Of a DNA stretch of 64,000 nt, positions 10,475-20,365 are shown piece by piece (the first letter of the stretch is position 1; every line of letters starts with the position of its first letter). Below the pieces are notes generated by a model that was not told the DNA's origin, did not search any database, and worked only from the letters and a program-made list of their open reading frames with translations. This DNA is from Metellina segmentata (lineage: Eukaryota; Arthropoda; Arachnida; Araneae; Tetragnathidae): contig OX375876.1 of assembly GCA_947359465.1 (NCBI GenBank), positions 68,702,998 through 68,766,997 of the forward strand, written 5' to 3'. A program made the position numbers and the translations under genes.

Positions 10475-11080
10475 CACTGAAGTGCCAGAAAAACTGGTAC
10501 ATACGAACCTATCTAAAATATATAACAGCGAATTATATAGGTGTATAAAAGTCATTTATTGCATCTGCCAGTGCATATATAAAGCAACAAACATCAGTGG
10601 CATCTTGAACTGTTTCGGTCAAGGGAATAGTAAGTTATCAGGACAAGCTATTCAGTTTTTAGCTGTATAGCTTGAGCTCGTCGGTTGGATCATAGCACTT
10701 AGGAGAATGACAAGTTTGGATTTTCACGTACTACGGTTTTAAGAGTGGTAATGTGACTTTAAGAATTCTGGCAAAACATATAACTTCCGTAACTTAAGAC
10801 GGCAGCGTGGTCTTAAAAGACTGGATTAACGTGACTACCTTCGGCTGTGCAACGTTCTCTCATTGTTATGAACTTTAGATGCCGTCTTAAAAACTCCAGC
10901 ACCCTTGACAAAAACGCAACACGCAGCTATGCAGTTTGCTTGGGCTCAGCAACACAGCCAGAGGGCATGTTAAGACTGGATATCGATTAGCTTAGTCTTA
11001 CGAATCGCAATTTCTTTGTTTTGGGCAGGTACAAGGATTCGTGTGTAGAGTAAACCTCATGAATCCATTGTAACATCGTG
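10475..11080 (+). pseudogene. Tc1-like transposase relic, 5' inverted repeat and N-terminal half
   Basis: The left terminal repeat 'cactgaagtgccagaaaaac' starts after a TA (10473-10474) and resembles the ends of a widespread arthropod Tc1 family. At about 10670-10760 the sequence matches the helix-turn-helix region ('ttggattttcacgtactacg', the SRTTV-type motif) and at about 10925-11070 the start of the DDE domain. Translated there, with a stop in between, one reads QFAWAQQHSQ and then SYESQF, cognate to the S-D-E-S motif that holds the first catalytic Asp, with D replaced by Y in this reading. Several stops and frameshifts break it. Homology ends near 'cctcatgaatcca' at about 11070. The complementary half of a transposase of the same type begins at 12330. 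Confidence 0.78.
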
Positions 11081-11354
11081 AAAAACTCCGTAGTGCTTGA
11101 CTTTTAGTGAAGGTCATTTGCAGGGCAGGTGCTTACTCCATTGTGCCATCGGAATACTTAATATATTTTGATTGGTTATTGCTTGGGGCCAGCTGCTGTT
11201 TCTTCACCTCCGCTTTACAATGGCTTGTTTAGAACAGGTGTTACAGACGTCCTCTGCAGGTGGTGTTTGTCCAGAAGATCTTTGATTGGTTTTTGACTTT
11301 TACCGTTGGGTTACTGCAGAGAGTACGTTGGGGACTATATGAGAGAGGCTGTTA
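11081..11354. other. Unassigned sequence between a Tc1 relic and a MITE
   Basis: GC content is closer to that of the Tc1 relic than to the AT-rich background. It may be Tc1 sequence too decayed to align, but I could not place it. Confidence 0.35.
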
Positions 11355-12124
11355 AGCTTCGGTTTCCTAAAAAAGTGGAGCCGTTATCTAACAGCCGTGA
11401 TACGTCATGATGCCGCGGGCATAACTAGACGGCCGACTAAACAAAAATCCTGAGGTGTCAACTTAGACGGACAGAATACGTTGGAGAATGGGCAACACAG
11501 ACGGCTGTCGTGGTTTATTTTATTCGAGAAACAAAACAAAGTGGTTTTTTATTCTTTAGTCTAAAGTTTCTAACTTCGGGATCGTTGAAGGTAGAGTGAA
11601 AATTTCAACAGATTTCAAATCAGCGTAAATTTTTACGCCAGATCGATATCAAAAACAGTTTTATTATTCAATTATTTACCATTTGATTATTTAATTATTT
11701 ATTAAATAATTAATTATTTATTTAAAGAAAATCACATTTAAGGTATCGATCTGGTGTCAAATTTTCCGCAGATTTCAAATCCGTTGAAATTTTTATTCTG
11801 TGTTTAACGATCCAGATTTTACAAAAACGAATAAATCAATGGAAGTCAAAAATGTTTATTAATTTTTCTCCTCTTCGATTGAATCGTTTGGAGCAGGAAA
11901 TGAAATCTGGCCGCTACAAGAGAAAAAACGTTCCCCAACTGTTTGAGACCGCTATGACGACAGTCATGGAAATGGCGGCTCCGATCATTTTCGTTACGCT
12001 CACAAACAACGCTCTCTAGGAAACCAACACCATGTGTAAGTATAAACAACGTTTTAGTGATGTCACCCACCGATACATCACGGCCGCTAGATCACGGCTA
12101 CGCTTTCTTAGGAAACCGAAGCTT
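11355..12124. mobile_element. TA-flanked MITE with ~55-bp terminal inverted repeats
   Basis: Left end 'aagcttcggtttcctaaaaa' (11355) is inverted at the right end '...ttaggaaaccgaagctt' (to 12124). Homology of the arms extends inward to the 'agccgttatctaacagccgtgat' / 'atcacggccgctagatcacggct' region. TA dinucleotides at 11353-11354 and 12125-12126 form the target duplication. No transposase is encoded. A minus-strand ORF inside (11846-12070) has no recognisable domain. A separate fold-back element sits inside at 11579-11813. Confidence 0.85.
11579..11813. mobile_element. 235-bp fold-back MITE nested in the larger MITE
   Basis: About 70 bp at the left ('ggatcgttgaaggtagagtg', then 'aatttcaacagatttcaaat' and 'cgccagatcgatatc') are inverted at the right ('ggtatcgatctggtg', 'gcagatttcaaatccgttga' and '...tttaacgatcc'), with about 80% agreement by eye. 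The centre is a short AT-rich run of 'aattatttatt' motifs. Almost the whole element would fold into one long hairpin. I cannot see a clear target duplication. Confidence 0.82.
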
Positions 12125-12329
12125 TAGAGACTGAGAAAAGCAACGGATGAGGTTGATTCATCACGCTGGCCTGGGATATATGTATTTTTATGTATTGGTG
12201 TGATGAGGTTAATGTGATGAAATAAATACTGTATATATTTCTTAATGTTGGAATAAGAAGAACTTAAATGTCTTAGCTGTTGGATGTCTTCTCCTTGTGT
12301 ACGATATTAGTTTTTAACGCTACCGTTTT

Positions 12330-12830
12330 AGGGAGACGACCCTACACCATGGAGCAGTCATATCAACAGAAGATTGTGCAATCTGGTGGTGGCTTTGTCA
12401 TGTTATAGTAGTATTTGTAAGCTGACATTCAGTGGGACTCCTGATACATCTACAAACGTCTCTAACTGGAGAACGCTATGTGGGCATTCATTCAAATGAG
12501 TAACTCCTGGTCATATCATGTGTTAATTCTATCATGTGTAATACCTCTACTAACAGGACAATGTGCCACCACACAAGCCTAGACAAGTTAAGCTATGGAT
12601 TGAAGAGCACTCATCTGAGTTTAAGGCCTTGCCATTCCCTCATATGGCACCAAATATCATCGTTATCGAATACAACTAAGATGCCATACATGTGAAGCAT
12701 AGAAATCTTACACCTACTTGGGAAAACAAAAGAATTGTGGACAGATCTGCAGAAGGAATACAAAGAAATGCAGAAAAAATACATCCACAAATTCTTGGAC
12801 TTCATGGTCAGTCATACTTTTGTAATTTGA
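12330..12830 (+). pseudogene. Tc1-like transposase relic, C-terminal half
   Basis: The sequence aligns with the second half of a Tc1-type DDE domain, using several frames. Recognisable pieces are QQKIVQSGGG near 12370 (the QxGGG block), QDNVPPHKPRQVKLWIEEHS near 12558 (second catalytic Asp within QDN.P.H), the degraded segment cognate to S-P-D-x-N-x-I-E near 12640, and a 'gaattgtggacagatctgca' block near 12733 cognate to the ELW..LQ segment. Stops and indels are frequent. It starts almost exactly where the 10475-11080 half stops, so the two could be one element split by about 1.2 kb that includes the MITE nest, or two truncated copies. Confidence 0.72.
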
Positions 12831-12867
12831 TGTGAGACGCCTACAACTATTAGACTGGTAGATCTTG

Positions 12868-13195
12868 AATTACATGGTTTAGATGCTATGCTTCTGAATT
12901 TAACTCCCAAAATATTATACGACTGTTTTACTGTGTTACCATGAATCAGAAGTTCTTCAAGTTAGCTTCCCTAAACTTTTGAAACAAGTATTAACATATA
13001 GTATATCCTGAATAACCAATTATTTCACATTTACTAACTATAGCTTTACAGAATTTTTCATCTTAAATAACGTGGTTTGGATAGCACACTTCTTAATTTG
13101 ACTTCCAAAATAATGCGACGATTTTACGGTGCATTACCGTGAATCAAATTTTACAAGTAAGTTTTCCCAAACTTTTGGAACAATTATTCACAGTT
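12868..13195. repeat. ~197-bp spaced duplication
   Basis: 'catggtttagatgctatgct' (12873) pairs with 'cgtggtttggatagcacact' (13071). 'gttagcttccctaaactttt' (12961) pairs with 'gtaagttttcccaaactttt' (13157). The copies are diverged but collinear, at 196-198 bp spacing. Confidence 0.82.
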
Positions 13196-14566
13196 CCTTG
13201 CCTAACTTTAGCAGAAGCTTATCATTGGATTCCGTTTTTATTGTTTGAACCAACACTTATTCAATGATTAAAAGACCTTTCTAGGGGTCACATTTATTGA
13301 ACTGATGATCTTTTAATGACGATGTCGGAACATCTAAAAGAAAAGTGTCTTCTCCGTGCTACGAAGAACCGAATTGGTAAGTGACCTTTGTCCTAAATTA
13401 GCCTTACTTCTAACAGTTCCTGCCCAACTAATTAGGCATTCTTTCCTGAGATGAGACTGTACCATATGACGCAAGCTTAACTGCTGATTAATGATGATAA
13501 ATATTTCATAATTAGAGGGGCCCTCTCAGTAAAAGGGTTCTATTAATAATGCTCTGTCTGGAAAGTTGGTTTATAAGTTTGAACTTCGCTTTCTTTAGTT
13601 CGTGTATTTAATCAATGACCAACGTAAATTCAATTTCGATTAAATTAGCTCTAATTTTTTTATACAGAAGTAGACTTTTGGAAAATTTGTAAAACATCAT
13701 AAGTAAACATCATAAAATAATTAAACAATTATTTCAAAAATTTTAAATATTTTTCAATTAATAAAAAAAATTTAATTTATAAAAGCTTCTTCAGAGCAAA
13801 AGTGTGGTAAAGGTGTAAGGAAATTTTATGAAACAATCAAACTTATACCAACTAAAAGAGAAAAAGAGTAATATATTTTATATGTGCCACAGAATTTTAG
13901 CAATTAGTTTAAGTGTGTTTTGGTAGCTAGGTATTTAATTAGCGTAGCACTAGAACAAAATAAAGACCTATTGGCAACTGTCTGGGATCAAACTAGAAAT
14001 GAAAGATCCGAGGACAACATTACATAGTTTTTAACCACGCGCAAGTGACGAGTGTGTGTTTTGAAATGAGATCTAAGAAAATCCCTTGTCTAAGTTACTT
14101 GAACTCTTAAAATGGTATAAGGTTGAAAACGTTGAGTATACAATAAAATAGAACATATAGTTTTACCTAGGTTCCGCGTTAATACTTTTAAAATTGCACT
14201 TCCGCATTGCAAAACTTCAGCTAATAGATCATATCTATGCTTTATTAGTCTTTTCAACATATGAGTCATGACAGATTTGTAGTTTAGAAAAAAATAGTAC
14301 TGCAGAGATAAGTACAAATGCTTTTCTCTCTTATTCCCTGTTTTCAGTATCAGTAAGATTTAATGTGTCCAGCCCGAATTCTAAATTTTGAACTAAAATA
14401 TTTTTTAATTAATTTATTGGTATTACGTTGTTGCCTATGGTGATGGTTAACGAAACAAACCAAATGGGAATACGTTGCAATCACCGGGGTTGGCGAACAT
14501 CGGGAAGCAGTGGTCACATCTAACCCCACGAAAAGAACTGTTTCATAAAATGCCGTGCTGGTGTAT
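13196..14566. other. Unassigned sequence
   Basis: No recognised gene or element. Short minus-strand ORFs at 14090-14670 overlap low-complexity sequence and have no recognisable domain. Confidence 0.45.
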
Positions 14567-14586
14567 AATATATATATATATATATA
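14567..14586. repeat. (TA)n tract at the left edge of a Tc1 element
   Basis: About ten TA dinucleotides end directly at the first base of the Tc1 terminal repeat. Tc1/mariner elements insert at TA. Confidence 0.95.
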
Positions 14587-15430
14587 CAGTCCAGTCACGT
14601 TAATGTGACCACCACCTACTTTCGACGTCAACGTGAAATAACCAATCACAAAAGGCATGTGGCAGCACATTGCAGTGGAGTGTATGTAAAGGATGTCCTA
14701 GGGCATAGGAAAGCATTTCAATCGTTGGCGTAATGCAGAAACGTACGATTTATCTGACGTCCAAACAGGCATGATTATTGGTTTTCGGCCAAGGGTGGAA
14801 GCATTTCCGAAACGGCTAATTTTGTGAACTGTTTGCGTGCCGCCGTGGTAAAAGTACACCGTGCATGGCAAAATGGCACTATCCAAAATCAGCGGCGTGG
14901 CACATGTGGTGCACCACGGGCTATAGATGACAGAGGCGAACGAAGGCTACGGAGATGCATTCGGGCGAATAGACGTGCAACTGTTGAGCAACCGACCGCC
15001 CAGAAGAACCAAGGGGCTACCAAGAGTGTATCCTCAACAACGGTTCAGCGAGCGTTGCTGCGAATTTGCCTCTAGTTAATGCACCTATGCTGACTGCTGT
15101 TCATCGGCGATGAAGGCTGGAATTTGCACGCCAGTACCGCAACTGGACGTCCACAGAGTGGACAGGTGGCTTTTTCCGATGAATCACGTTTTATGCTCCA
15201 TCGGACAGATTGACGTTGGCGGATACGGCGTGAAACGTCTGAAAGCAAACACCCTGAAACAGTTGCCGGAAGGATCTAGGCTGGAGGAGGGAGCATTATG
15301 GTTTGGGGAATGTTTTCCTGGCATTCACTGGGTGCACTCATCATCAGAAACCTAATTGACTCTCTTCCTGCACGTCTCGCAGCTGTCCGATCTGCCAAAG
15401 GTGGTTTTTCTGGCTTTTGACAGGTGGTCA
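14587..15430 (+). mobile_element. Internally deleted Tc1-like element
   Basis: The left terminal repeat begins 'cagtccagtcacgttaatgt'. The right end retains only 'ttttgacaggtggtca', where homology stops (15430), so the rest of the right inverted repeat is missing. From memory of this arthropod family, the sequence jumps near 15345 from the region after the VWGMF-type motif straight to the C-terminal 'aacctaattgactctcttcc' region, removing roughly 450 bp that should hold the second and third catalytic residues. The copy is a non-autonomous deletion derivative. Confidence 0.88.
14733..15420 (+). pseudogene. Tc1-like transposase pseudogene with internal deletion
   Basis: An ATG at 14733 begins the N-terminal DNA-binding region. 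A frameshift occurs within the first dozen codons (a base is missing after 'cgtac'). The helix-turn-helix portion survives in the frame 14824-15075 (AAVVKVHRAWQNGTIQNQRR). A second set of breaks near 15060-15120 precedes the segment with the first catalytic motif, read as AFSDESRF-like 'gatgaatcacgttttatg' near 15180. The second catalytic Asp and the third acidic residue are lost with the internal deletion, and only the last ~25 codons of the C-terminus remain. The gene cannot make an active transposase. Confidence 0.85.
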
Positions 15431-16201
15431 AACAAAATATCCCAAGGTTCTAATTTTTCTTCCATTCCTGGTAATTGATTTCTTCATCAACCAATCTAGA
15501 TAATAATAATACAGATTTTCTCTACGTAAAAATTTCTGTTTCGTGCGGCAAAGCTGACATTAATGTCCACGATAAACGTAACGATTTTAAATTTACAATT
15601 ATTAAATTAATATTTTGGACTCCAATATTTCTAAAAGAATCTACTAGAATACAATTGCTGGTCAGTTGGTAGGTTTCAGAAAAAATTTTAACTCTGATTC
15701 TAACTTTCTCTTAGGTTATAAAAAACACACTTCTCAATATAATAAATATCCTTTTTCATTCTTTAATACTATTCTTAAAAGATTTATTTCCATCAACAAC
15801 TACACCCAACCTATGACTAATTCTATTTCGTAATTTACTCTGAGTCATATAAGTTGACTTTAATTTTTATTTTACTGTTTCTGAATTTCTTTTTAATAGA
15901 GGGCTGTAGATTTCATTTGTTTACTTTTTATTTTATTTTTTATGGTTTCGTCGCAACGGAAGTTTAATGTTAGGGTTTAGTTGGACGAGGTAGTTGGTGG
16001 CATTTGGTGGAGATATTCGGGTTTGGTGTAGCCGATCTACAATTACTGCTGCGGTTTTGATTTCGTTTTTAATTCCTACTCTTTTTAATGTTTTGTTATA
16101 TTTTTTTGCTTTTTAATGGTGTTTGTGGAGTATATGAGTAATTTTCAGCCTAATACTGCTCATGTGTAGAAAATACCATTTCATGTTGTCTGGGTCAGAC
16201 T

Positions 16202-16203
<2 letters not shown>
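15431..16203. other. Unassigned sequence
   Basis: AT-rich, with a G/T-skewed part at 15950-16080 on the plus strand. No recognisable gene or element. Confidence 0.45.

Positions 16204-16257
<54 letters not shown>
16204..16257. repeat. (TA)n microsatellite, left flank of Tc1 element
   Basis: About 27 TA repeats run into the left terminal repeat of the Tc1 element. A second (TA)n tract lies at the other end (17662-17698). Confidence 0.97.
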
Positions 16258-16260
<3 letters not shown>

Positions 16261-16422
16261 TCTATAACAAAACAAATCGACGCACCAAGAAGGAATCATC
16301 CGATTGCTTTGAAATTTCGTATGCAAAAATGTTCTGATCAACTATGCAAATGATTAAAATTTGGTGTCCAATGAATGAATAGTGCGATCTCCAGAGCATC
16401 GGAACTGCGCATCCAGCAGATG

Positions 16423-16430
16423 TATATAAG
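16423..16430 (+). promoter_or_regulatory. TATA box of the Tc1-like transposase gene
   Basis: 'tatataag' lies about 75 bp upstream of the ATG at 16503, in the usual place for the internal promoter of Tc1-like elements. Inferred from motif and position. Confidence 0.6.
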
Positions 16431-16502
16431 AAGTTGTTCTTGAACTGTTGTTAAAAATTTCTGCTGCATTGCGATTTAAGATACCTTTCAACGACTGAAA
16501 AA

Positions 16503-17516
16503 ATGCCTCGCCGCAGGATTCGAGCTTATTACAAGCAACTTTCAGAGTTTGAAAGAGGTCGTATCATTGGATTGAAAGAGGCAGGTTGGGCAAATCGGAG
16601 AATCGCTCGTCATATGAGTCGAAGCGATGCGGCGATTAGAAGATGCTGGCAAGAGTGGATGGACAATGGCAGATTTCAGAGTCATGATGGTAGCGGATGA
16701 CGTAGGGCCACAACAGATCGCGGGGATAGAGTGATTGTCAGATCAGCTGTCACAGCGCCTGATTCATCGCTATCAACCATCAGTCGTGCGACCCACACAC
16801 GAGTGTCCACCATGACCATTCACAGACGGCTGAGAGAGCGAAATCTATGCTTGTACCGACCGTTCCGCCACCTGCCACTCACGCCTGCACACTGTCGAGT
16901 CAGATTACAGTGGTGCTTGGCTCGATCAGGCTGGAATGATGCTGACTGGGGACGTAAATTCTTTAGCGACGAATCCCTCTTCCAACTGTGTCCTGACGAT
17001 CATCGAAGACGTGTCTGGAGACGCCCAGGGCAGCGTGCCGATCCTGCTTTCACTATTGCACGCCACACGGGCCCTCAACAAGGAGTTATAGTCTGGGGTG
17101 CCATTTCCCTTGATAGCCGGACCCCTTTGGTCGTCATTAGAGGTATACTTACTGCACAGCGTTACGTTGACGACATTCTGAGACCTGTTTTGCTACCGTT
17201 CCTTTCGCAGTACCCTGGGCTTATTTTTCAGCAATACAATGCCAGACCACATACGGCACGTGTTGCTATGAACTGTCTTCAAGCTTGTCAAACACTTAGT
17301 TGGCCAGCCAGATCACCAGATCTCTCTCCCATCGACCATGTCTGGGATATGATGGGAAGGCGACTGCATCCGGTAGGGAATGTTGATGACGTAGTCCGAC
17401 AATTGGAGCAAATTTGGCAAGAAATACTGCAGGAGACCATCCGGGAGCTTTATCGGTCTATGCCACGCCGTGTGGCAGCTTGCATCCAGGCTAGAGGCGG
17501 GTCAACACCTTATTGA
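16503..17516 (+). pseudogene. Near-intact Tc1-like transposase with one nonsense codon and two catalytic-site changes
   Basis: The 337-residue frame is open apart from a TGA at 16698-16700 (residue 66). The context 'tgacgtagg' suggests an Arg CGA mutated at a CpG. Residues 1-65 hold the first helix-turn-helix (MPRRRIRAYYKQLSEFERGR start, IARHMSRSDAAIRR). Residues about 77-120 hold the second. The DDE domain follows with Asp156 in FSDESLF. The second catalytic position reads FQQYNARPH (Tyr at residue 245, 17235-17237) where the family has Asp. The third reads SPIDHVW (Asp at residue 278, 17334-17336) where the family has Glu. Thirty-two residues separate these two positions by my count. The C-terminus ends RGGSTPY. 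Even without the stop codon the active site would be lost. Confidence 0.92.
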
Positions 17517-17536
17517 GCTCGTTACTGTAACTTTGA

Positions 17537-17542
17537 AATAAA
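17537..17542 (+). terminator. AATAAA polyadenylation signal of the Tc1-like gene
   Basis: 'aataaa' lies about 20 bp after the transposase stop codon and before the right inverted repeat. Inferred from motif and position. Confidence 0.6.
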
Positions 17543-17657
17543 TCATTCAATTGTTCTGAAATTTTAATCATTTTCTATTGTGTACATAGTTTTTCTATCC
17601 ACCAATTTTTGTCTCCATCGGACAACTCCTTCTGGGTGCCTCGATTTTTTTTATAGA

Positions 17658-17661
<4 letters not shown>

Positions 17662-17698
<37 letters not shown>
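17662..17698. repeat. (TA)n microsatellite, right flank of Tc1 element
   Basis: About 17 TA repeats directly follow the right inverted repeat. Confidence 0.95.
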
Positions 17699-17701
<3 letters not shown>

Positions 17702-19876
17702 CGTGTTGTATGGGCAGGCAAGTGGGTAGCGGCATTTGATGCGATCCACCGGCTTGGTGTTGTCACGATGGTTTTCGCTCTGAGCAGACAGACATATATA
17801 GTATTGGCTTTGGGTAGTAGTGGGGAACGGACGTTCAAAGGATGGACACGAAGTCATATGTGCAATAGAAATAAATATTTTGGAGTGTAGGTGTTATTGG
17901 GGTGGATAGTTTTCCTGGAAATTCCGAGGGAATTGGACATTTAACTAGGGTTCTGGACAACAACTTAAGTTTTGCGACAATCCTGGACTGTTGGCAACCC
18001 TAGTCACTACCTATAGACGTGAATCGAAAAGAATGATTCGTCAATCATTAAGCACATATTTTCTTAATCCCTCTCGGTGGTTTATATTCGCTTCAAAAAC
18101 TGCCCTGTAGTGGTCAGGAGAACTGTCGCCAGATCAGGGCAACAGGCAATTTGTTTTCCTATTTGAATTTTCGTTCGTCCTTGGAGAAACGGGGTATTCT
18201 GTCATCAGTAAAACTGACCAGATAAAGATGGACGAGATGTCTCGTCAAAACACTTGGAGGGTTCAGGGCAACGTAAAAATTACAGAATTACCGTAAACAA
18301 ACATGAAGTAGAAAATATCACCGAAATGTTTTCCACTAGTCTCTCTTTATAGCTGCCCTCACTTTTACGACTGTAATATAACAACCAACTGAGAAGGATT
18401 AAAGGTTCTTCTATAGCAATACTAAAATTTTCCGATAGATATAACGATCACTGAAAAGGGTAAATATCATGTTACTGCAACGTTCAGTTAGCAGTGCCTC
18501 ACTATTCGTTTAGGCAATTTTGGTTTCGTTGATTGGTTGATGATATTTTTTAAGATTGCAATTTGGTTGTTTTCTTGTCTTGCTTCATCACCAAAATTAA
18601 AAGTAAAGAAAAGGTTGACTAATACTTTCATGACATCAACCATTAAGAAAATATCGTCTTTCAATACTCCAGACATATTTTATAACAGACACAAATAGCA
18701 GAATTTTTCAAGGAAATCCAGAAAATATATAAGTAGGTGCTTCTAATGGGGGTGAACAACCTTGTTGTTTTGTGTCATTTCTGCAAAACGTCGCAATAAA
18801 TTGGTTTTCTTTAGTCATTAGTGTCTCATTTTTTTGCGTGACTTTAGTTCCAACTCTATTTGATTTCGTCATACATTAAGGATGGATTATCGAGTGTTGA
18901 AATGCTTTTCTTTTGAAATTGCAAGAATTGACAAGTTGTAAAAACTGTTATTGCTTTTTCACCCACACCATCCAGAAAGTTGACGAATGGTCGATTTATT
19001 CCTCATAAGCGATAGCCCCCTGTCGCCACAGCGTGAAAAGTCTAAAGGTGAAAGATAAAACATAAAACCCATAACCTGTACTAAATGGAACGACTTACGT
19101 CATTGTGAAAATAAGGAAATGGTAGGTAAGTTAGCCAAGTCAACCAGCCACAGTGATTGAATGTGGTGTGTGTGGACTTGCTGACTTTGATCAGAGCATT
19201 AGTTATGAAACTTAATTTTATTGAGGTAGAGCTTCCTGTAAAGGGCAGAAACTTGGAATCTCTCGGAGGACCACAGAGATCTGAAAAATTATGAATGCGC
19301 ATGTTAATAGTAAAACCACTTAGTTATTTCGGGCACCGTAGGATTAGGATCGTCGTGTCCATTGAATCAGCTACACCATATCGCCCAATGCCAGAGATCG
19401 GTCGGTGAGTACCACTCTCTGTAACTTCCCATCTATTCATATTTGATCCTTCACTATATCTATTAATCACCAAGATGCTCTCGCGATACCAATAAAACAT
19501 AAAACGTAAACTATTCACAGACTTATGGGTTTTGTGATCATAGTGTAGAACTTAATCAAACTGTATTTGTGTAAGGCACCTTTTTTATTCAATGTGACAT
19601 TAATTTCACTTTGCATGTATACTTAATTTACAAATGTATAGTCAGATTGATACTTAACTTTTAAAAAGGCATTGTTCGTCTCGGTTACAATGTCGAAATG
19701 GTCGTTATAATGAACTGCTATGCGTAAACGAGACATCTCGAGTGAATTTCCCTCCTTATCTACACAATGCGAGTATAGTGTAGTAATACGGGTAAAATTA
19801 TTAGCCCTCTGAGGGGTAAACGCACATAAATCTACCTTGCAACCTGCAGTCTTACTTCTATCTACGAGTAATTAGG
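17699..19876. other. Unassigned sequence with minor repeats
   Basis: At 17942-18002 an imperfect inverted pair 'ctagggttctggac' ... 'ggactgttggcaaccctag' resembles the ends of a small dispersed repeat. Around 18190-18245 'cagtaaaactgaccagataaagatggacgaga' is a reverse-complement relative of the 43-bp minisatellite. Otherwise there is no gene, RNA or element I can name. Confidence 0.45.
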
Positions 19877-20200
19877 TCCACTGTAGCCTGGTTGGAAGAT
19901 TAATGGATTAGCAACCGGAAGGTTGCAAATTCAAAGCCAACCAAAGATCGTGCTGAACAAAGGGAGTGATACACGTTAAATCTGTCTTGTCCTCAAATGT
20001 CCTCACATTGGCGTGGTGTGGACGTTTGGAGAGTGGGGAGCCAGCTCAGGTGTGACCTCGTCATTTGACCGTGGTTCAAAATTACGTGGTGGTTTCCACG
20101 GATCTTTCTCTTCGCGGTTGATCCCGGACAGTCACCAACAGCCGTTGTGTTTCTCCAGTGTGACGTTTATTAAAATACCTACTCTCTAACCAATTTTGCC
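19877..20200 (+). mobile_element. tRNA-derived SINE, longest copy
   Basis: The head resembles a tRNA: A-box-like 'tagcctggttgg' at 19884-19895, then 'ggattagcaaccggaaggttgc', and a mutated B box 'caaattcaaagcc' at about 19926. The body and tail carry 'gatacacgttaaatctgtc', 'ggcgtggtgtgg', 'gaccgtggttcaaaattacg' and 'cagtgtgacgtttattaaaa'. The same body recurs at 31325, 33450, 41325, 51160 (minus strand), 55550 and inside the 47335-48310 array. The tRNA part is too altered to be a working tRNA gene. Confidence 0.87.
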
Positions 20201-20204
20201 CTAA

Positions 20205-20365
20205 ACAATAGAATCTTTCCAAAGGATTCAGTTCTAAGTTGAGGATAAATCGAATCAATCTCTCTCTCTTCTAAATAATTCTATACTAAGTAAAGCACTA
20301 ATAGAATCGTTCCAAATTATTCTATTCGTAAGAAAGGACTAATAGAACCTTTCTGGTTGACAGAA
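20205..20365. repeat. 'ctttccaaagg' degenerate repeat following the SINE
   Basis: Three or four rounds of 'aatagaatctttccaaaggattc' with 'ttctaag' directly after the SINE tail, related to 575-915 and 40385-40545. Confidence 0.7.

Larger units (their letters stand above)
16258..17660 (+). mobile_element. Full-length Tc1-like element, ~1.4 kb
   Basis: The terminal inverted repeats are 'cactctataacaaaacaaat' on the left and, reverse-complemented from the right, 'cactctataaaaaaaatcga', with a second match zone 'aagaaggaatcatccgat' / 'agaaggagttgtccgatg'. Between them lies one transposase gene with a TATA box and a polyadenylation signal. It is the most complete transposon in the window, with both ends present and one open frame interrupted once. 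It is flanked on both sides by (TA)n. Confidence 0.93.

Noticed and set aside
17942..18002. Complete small inverted-repeat element
   Set aside because: The arms are short and imperfect ('ctagggtt' / 'aaccctag' plus a weak extension) and no target duplication is visible, so it is only noted as a possible dispersed repeat.
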